Positions 6,364-9,312 of a stretch of DNA of 9,312 nucleotides are shown piece by piece. The DNA is from Deltaproteobacteria bacterium. Its GTDB lineage: Bacteria; Desulfobacterota; Dissulfuribacteria; Dissulfuribacterales; QOAL01. The DNA lies in the NCBI GenBank assembly GCA_026988585.1, contig JALSKY010000238.1, positions 1 to 9,312 of the forward strand, written 5' to 3'. Position 1 is the stretch's first letter. Each line of letters begins with the position of its first letter. Below the pieces are notes generated by a model, which ran no database searches, had not been told where the DNA came from, and saw nothing but the letters and a program-made list of their open reading frames with translations. Made by a program: the position numbers and the translations under genes.

Positions 6364-6533
6364 ATTTTGTTTTGAGGTTTTGGTCTCATCTGCCGATTTT
6401 GGAATAAGGAGGAAAGTTTTGCCTTGTTAAAGGCTGAACAAATTACCTCTGTCTTTGTCCTTGTCTCATTGTTGCGGAGTTGCTGGAGTATAACCTGTTG
6501 TTTTTACAATAGATATCAGTTTATCGTTTTTGA
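6364..6533. other. Noncoding upstream region of the exported-protein cluster
   Basis: T-rich sequence between repeat copy D and the sigma-54-like element. It contains AAGGAGG (6406-6412) followed 6 nt later by a TTG frame that closes after three codons, so I see no gene. If the promoter downstream is sigma-54 dependent, activator-binding sites would be expected here, but I cannot identify a palindromic operator. Confidence 0.5.
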
Positions 6534-6548
6534 GGCAGGCATATTGCA
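6533..6548 (+). promoter_or_regulatory. Candidate sigma-54 (-24/-12) promoter
   Basis: AGGCAGGCATATTGCA places GG at 6534-6535 and GC at 6546-6547 with exactly 10 nt between them. Against the consensus TGGCACG-N4-TTGCA it matches 10 of 12 specified positions, including both invariant dinucleotides and the full TTGCA. Transcription would start near 6558-6560, about 23 nt before the ATG at 6582, leaving room for the GGAGGGAG ribosome site. No competing -35/-10 pair of good quality was seen nearby. Confidence 0.55.
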
Positions 6549-6581
6549 GCACTTTATTGCTTGATTTAAGCGGAGGGAGAT

Positions 6582-7013
6582 ATGAAGTTGCGAACCAACA
6601 GTGGTTCCCTATTTTGCTTGTTGATTCTGGGCCTATTTTTCATCGGTTTCTTGGAAGGCATCTGTCATGCCCAGAAACCTGGAGAAGGTGTGCTGCATAA
6701 CCTGGCCAGGGCGGTGATAGCAGTACCGGAAGCCGTGTTGAAATCCATGCATGGGGCATTTGTAGGAGATGGCCCTGATGGCAGCGGCCCGTATGGTTAC
6801 GGAGATGGTTACGGAGTTGCCTATCCCTCTGGATGGCAGAGCAACTACGGGACTGTCCGGCCAGAGGTTGGAGTGCCTCCAGCCGTGGTCAGGCCAGCCC
6901 CTCCAAGCTATGTAACTTACAATCTAATGATACTTAGAAAGAATAATGCTGGGAAAGCAATGGCTCCTGCAGTAGTTCAGGACAGGCCACTGCCCTTTGA
7001 CTATTACAGATGA
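6582..7013 (+). CDS. Small secreted Gly/Tyr/Pro-rich protein of unknown function
   Basis: This 143-residue protein has a clear Sec signal peptide: Lys2 and Arg4, a hydrophobic core at about 9-26, and likely cleavage after CHA at residue 30. It lacks a lipobox, so it should be released to the periplasm or beyond. The mature part has an amphipathic-looking stretch (GVLHNLARAVIAVPEAVLKS, about 36-55), a flexible Gly/Asp/Tyr segment (GPYGYGDGYGVAY, 69-81) and a Pro-rich segment (92-109). The start is firm: GGAGG at 6572-6576 lies 5 nt before ATG 6582. I do not recognise a family. It is the first gene after the sigma-54-like element and precedes three lipoprotein genes on the same strand, so it probably belongs to the same operon. 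It is about the size of Vibrio FlgP, but I see no FlgP motif and no lipidation site. Confidence 0.75.
   Translation: MKLRTNSGSLFCLLILGLFFIGFLEGICHAQKPGEGVLHNLARAVIAVPEAVLKSMHGAFVGDGPDGSGPYGYGDGYGVAYPSGWQSNYGTVRPEVGVPPAVVRPAPPSYVTYNLMILRKNNAGKAMAPAVVQDRPLPFDYYR
6793..6816 (+). repeat. Perfect 12-bp tandem duplication inside the small secreted protein gene
   Basis: ATGGTTACGGAG occurs twice without interruption (6793-6804 and 6805-6816). It encodes the Gly-Tyr-Gly repeats of the flexible segment and keeps the reading frame. Confidence 0.8.
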
Positions 7014-7086
7014 TCTTTTTCACTTTCATCGATCTCATAAATTGAGACATTCCATTGATTGTCCCACTATTCAGTCCATGAATTCC

Positions 7087-7092
7087 AGGAGG
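7087..7092 (+). promoter_or_regulatory. Shine-Dalgarno deciding the start of FlgO-like paralog 1
   Basis: AGGAGG is separated from ATG 7102 by 9 nt. An ATG at 7094 lies one base after it, too close, and in another frame with no signal peptide. No comparable site supports the longer form beginning at 6997. Confidence 0.6.
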
Positions 7093-7101
7093 TATGGATA
7101 T

Positions 7102-8025
7102 ATGTCCGCAAATACTGGTAACAGAAAATGGAACCAATGGCCACTCTCATTACTGGCTGCACTCCCATTGTTCTTTGCTGGCTGTGCCCAGGTCACTACG
7201 GTCCCGGCAGAGAAAGAAACGGCGTTATCAGGTGCCAATTCCCCTGGTATTGAATCCTCTGTGTCGGATGAATCCGGTGCAAAATTGTTGCAGACCGGCA
7301 GTTATCGAGAGGCTGAAACTGCTGGAGCCGGCCAGGATGGCTATGCCAAGTTGACTAAGGAAACAGGATCTGCATCGTCCCTCTCCAGATCTGTTCAGTC
7401 TGGTATCAAGGCTGATCCCAGTGTCATGGATGTCAGTGCCCCTGGCCCCGGTACTGTGGAGTTTATCAACCCTATGGATGAGGCATCTCATCTCAACCTT
7501 CAGATCCACGATATTGCCACCCAGATATTGGAGAACTTCAACGGAGAAATAGCTGCAGGTTATCCCATAGCCGTTGCAACCTTTGTGGACCTGAACGATC
7601 TTTACCGTACCTGTCCTTATGGCCGTTATGTGGCAGAACAGCTCATGGGGGAGCTCCAGAGGGCAGGCTTTCATGTGGTCGAGCTAAGACGTACCGATTC
7701 CATCATGATAAAGGAGAAGTATGGAGAATACGGCTTGTCCCGCCAGGTCAGGGAGATCGCCAGGCGCTCCAATGCAAACTATGTATTGGTAGGCACTTAT
7801 GTTACCAGGGGTGGATATCTCTTTACAAACGCCAGGCTTATTTCCAGTGCGGACAATATGGTGGTCTCATCCGCCTTGAAGATAATGAGACGGGATCACC
7901 TTATCGATCGGATGCTTTGGCCATCCTCTGCCCCTGCGCGAAACACAGGCAGAGTCAAAAGAGTCCCCATCAAGGCCTGGGATCAGCTTCATGATGTGGA
8001 GGTCCTTTCATCAATGGAGAAGTAG
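7102..8025 (+). CDS. FlgO-domain outer-membrane lipoprotein (paralog 1)
   Basis: The 307-residue product starts with a lipoprotein signal peptide (Arg8, Lys9, hydrophobic core 14-27, lipobox FFAGC with Cys28). A low-complexity Ser/Ala/Gly-rich linker (about 30-125) leads to a domain at about 132-265 resembling FlgO. It contains GYPIAVATFVDLNDL, YGRYVAEQLMGELQRAGFHVVELR, LSRQVREIARRSNANYVLVG and LFTNARLIS. In Vibrio, FlgO is an outer-membrane lipoprotein needed for normal motility and the flagellar H-ring; the same role here is inference. Start ATG 7102 has AGGAGG 9 nt upstream. An in-frame extension to ATG 6997 would overlap the preceding gene and bury the signal peptide. The residue after Cys28 is Ala, not Asp, consistent with outer-membrane sorting under E. 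coli rules. Confidence 0.82.
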   Translation: MSANTGNRKWNQWPLSLLAALPLFFAGCAQVTTVPAEKETALSGANSPGIESSVSDESGAKLLQTGSYREAETAGAGQDGYAKLTKETGSASSLSRSVQSGIKADPSVMDVSAPGPGTVEFINPMDEASHLNLQIHDIATQILENFNGEIAAGYPIAVATFVDLNDLYRTCPYGRYVAEQLMGELQRAGFHVVELRRTDSIMIKEKYGEYGLSRQVREIARRSNANYVLVGTYVTRGGYLFTNARLISSADNMVVSSALKIMRRDHLIDRMLWPSSAPARNTGRVKRVPIKAWDQLHDVEVLSSMEK

Positions 8026-8099
8026 CAGTGACACTCAGAATCTTGCCGGTGGAATCGTTACATTTAATACGTTCTGGAAATAAAAGGGATATGTTGCCC

Positions 8100-8810
8100 A
8101 TGAGAGAAGATCATATTGGCACCAGAAAAAGTGCTGCAGCCGGCTGGATGAATCTGCTGCTCATTTTGGGTATTCTCATGGCAGGAGGCTGTTCGGGTCC
8201 AGGAAGGCATACTATCCATGACCCAGCATTTGATTTTCGTGCCGGAGATGGTGCTGAATCTGCCAGCAGCAGTGCTGTGGCCATGAGTCATGTTTTCCCG
8301 ACCATTTTTAACCTGGCCCAGGGGCTGGCATGTCAGCTCCAGCAAAACGCAAGGCAGGATATAACCAATGGCTATCCCATGATAGTAACCTCGTCAGTCT
8401 CCATAGACAATCTGAGCGTTTCCTCCAGATTCGGAAGAGTTCTGTCTGAGTCCATCAGTTCCGAACTGTTCCGGAAGGGGGCAGATATTAGGGATATCAG
8501 GCAGATGGATGGAGTTGTGGCGATCCCGAGGCGGGGAGAGATGGCCCTGAGCAGGAATGTAACCGAGCTGGCAAAGGAGCTGGAAGCCAGTGCAGTCCTG
8601 GTGGGTACTTACGGGCTTACTGATTCCTCCGTAATAGTGAACATCAGATTGATTGAGATAGGAACTGGCAGGCTCATCTCTGTTGCCATGGCCGAGATTG
8701 CCAGGACCAATACCGTAGAGTCCATGATCAATGCTGATACCCATCAGATGGAAGCCAGAATGGAAGGACCTGAGCCAACTACCTATGATAAGCTTCAGGA
8801 CCAGGAATGA
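8100..8810 (+). CDS. FlgO-domain outer-membrane lipoprotein (paralog 2)
   Basis: From ATG 8100 the product has 236 residues, with a lipoprotein signal peptide (Arg2, Arg9, Lys10, hydrophobic core 16-28, lipobox MAGGC with Cys31). The FlgO-like domain is at about 67-202: NLAQGLACQLQQN, GYPMIVTSSVSIDNL, FGRVLSESISSELFRKGADIRDIR, LSRNVTELAKELEASAVLVG, IVNIRLIEIGTGRLIS. It lines up motif by motif with paralog 1, and both end in a D-(Q/K)-L-(H/Q)-D-x-E tail, so the two genes look like a tandem duplication. This copy lacks most of the long Ser/Ala linker. AAAAGGGA lies 10 nt before ATG 8100. An alternative GTG at 8028, two bases after the previous stop and 8 nt after a GGAG, is possible through translational coupling but would put 54 residues before the lipidated Cys. 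Confidence 0.82.
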   Translation: MREDHIGTRKSAAAGWMNLLLILGILMAGGCSGPGRHTIHDPAFDFRAGDGAESASSSAVAMSHVFPTIFNLAQGLACQLQQNARQDITNGYPMIVTSSVSIDNLSVSSRFGRVLSESISSELFRKGADIRDIRQMDGVVAIPRRGEMALSRNVTELAKELEASAVLVGTYGLTDSSVIVNIRLIEIGTGRLISVAMAEIARTNTVESMINADTHQMEARMEGPEPTTYDKLQDQE

Positions 8811-8879
8811 TCCATGCCATTTTATGATCAGATGGATAATTGGCGCTGTTGAAGCAGAAAGGAGAGGATCAAAAACAGG

Positions 8880-9312
8880 ATGGTAAAAAGAATTGGGGTA
8901 TCATGGAGTGATTATTTCATATTGCCGGTGATCCTTTTTCTTCTCTTCCTGAATGGCTGTACAGTGAGCGAGCCACCGGTTGAGCATCTGTCCAGCCACC
9001 TGCCCCGGCCAGTGATAGATGTTCAGATTGCTCCCAAAACGGCTGTTCCACTGAACAGGGCTACGGTACTCATGGCTCCAGTCTTCCTGGCAGATAAACA
9101 GGAGGAGCACTGGCGTGATTCAGTTACTCGCCTGGTCCACTCCATTCTGATGCAGGAAAATCTGTTCGGTACCCTGGAGGTCTCTGAAGATACCGTCCCT
9201 ACCATGAAAAAACTCCAGAGGGAGGCACGGCGGCGCGGTTTTGACTATCTGCTCACCATGGATTTTTCTCCCATACTGGTTTCAGCCTGTAATACACCAG
9301 GATGGCTGGGAA
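8880..9312 (+). CDS. Third lipoprotein of the cluster, truncated by the window end
   Basis: The frame from ATG 8880 stays open to the last base (144 codons visible). It starts with a lipoprotein signal peptide: Lys3 and Arg4, hydrophobic core 13-24, lipobox FLNGC with Cys27. The mature part contains RATVLMAPVFLADKQ, DSVTRLVHSILMQENLFGTLEV, LQREARRRGFDYLLTMDFSPILVS. This beta strand, helix, variable segment, helix, strand order recalls the FlgO-like and CsgG-like folds of its neighbours, but sequence similarity is weak and I do not name a family. GGAGAGG at 8861-8867 lies 12 nt upstream. The gene follows paralog 2 after 69 nt on the same strand, so it is probably the fourth gene of the same operon. 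Confidence 0.75.
   Translation, partial: MVKRIGVSWSDYFILPVILFLLFLNGCTVSEPPVEHLSSHLPRPVIDVQIAPKTAVPLNRATVLMAPVFLADKQEEHWRDSVTRLVHSILMQENLFGTLEVSEDTVPTMKKLQREARRRGFDYLLTMDFSPILVSACNTPGWLG

Noticed and set aside
2770..6370. The repeated GGGGACAGGCGAA copies as a CRISPR array
   Set aside because: Copies are short, irregularly spaced over kilobases, occur in both orientations and overlap coding ends; there are no cas genes.
6406..6430. AAGGAGG followed 6 nt later by a TTG frame (possible leader peptide)
   Set aside because: The frame closes after three codons, the site is upstream of the likely transcript start, and no attenuator-like structure follows.
7094..7354. 86-codon frame starting at ATG 7094, directly after AGGAGG
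   Set aside because: Only one base separates it from the Shine-Dalgarno. It overlaps FlgO-like paralog 1 in another frame and lacks protein-like composition or a signal peptide.

Overview
The window looks like chromosomal sequence from a Gram-negative, probably anaerobic and flagellated bacterium. I infer Desulfobacterota (the former Deltaproteobacteria). The grounds are a four-cysteine Fe-S/DUF3786-type protein, a folate-dependent TrmFO, a RAYT-type Y1 transposase, several lipoproteins with clear lipoboxes, and a sigma-54-like promoter ahead of FlgO-type lipoproteins. No 16S gene or other taxonomic marker is present, so the assignment is provisional.

Layout: (1) Positions 3-341 are the 3' end of an unrecognised protein, followed at once by a PfkB-family sugar kinase whose best start appears to be a rare ATA codon. 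(2) Positions 1302-2796 hold a CAP/SCP-domain lipoprotein and a DUF3786-like protein with an N-terminal Fe-S motif, both forward. (3) A MarC-family membrane protein (2897-3550) lies in reverse orientation, followed by forward trmFO (3633-4991), a tRNA m5U54 methyltransferase. (4) Positions 4992-5301 are noncoding, with one possible terminator. (5) A REP-associated tyrosine transposase (RAYT-like, 5324-6220) is encoded on the minus strand. (6) From 6582 to the window end there is a forward cluster of four exported proteins: a small Gly/Tyr/Pro-rich secreted protein, two tandem paralogous FlgO-domain lipoproteins, and a third lipoprotein that runs off the edge.

Two patterns tie the window together. 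First, a short dispersed repeat with core GGGGACAGGCGAA occurs three times intact and once as an 11-base match. The copies sit at gene ends around the RAYT gene: the last codons of the DUF3786-like gene, the trmFO leader, the last codons of trmFO, and just upstream of RAYT. A diverged inverted partner lies at the RAYT 3' end. This is what a REP/RAYT system would look like, in a repeat family I cannot name. The two best copies (22 of 23 bases identical) are in direct orientation and bracket the reversed marC gene.

Second, the exported-protein cluster is preceded by a GG-N10-GC element close to the sigma-54 -24/-12 consensus, placed so that the transcript would begin about 23 nt before the first start codon. 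Together with the FlgO-type domains, this suggests a flagellum-linked outer-membrane lipoprotein operon. That link is inference.
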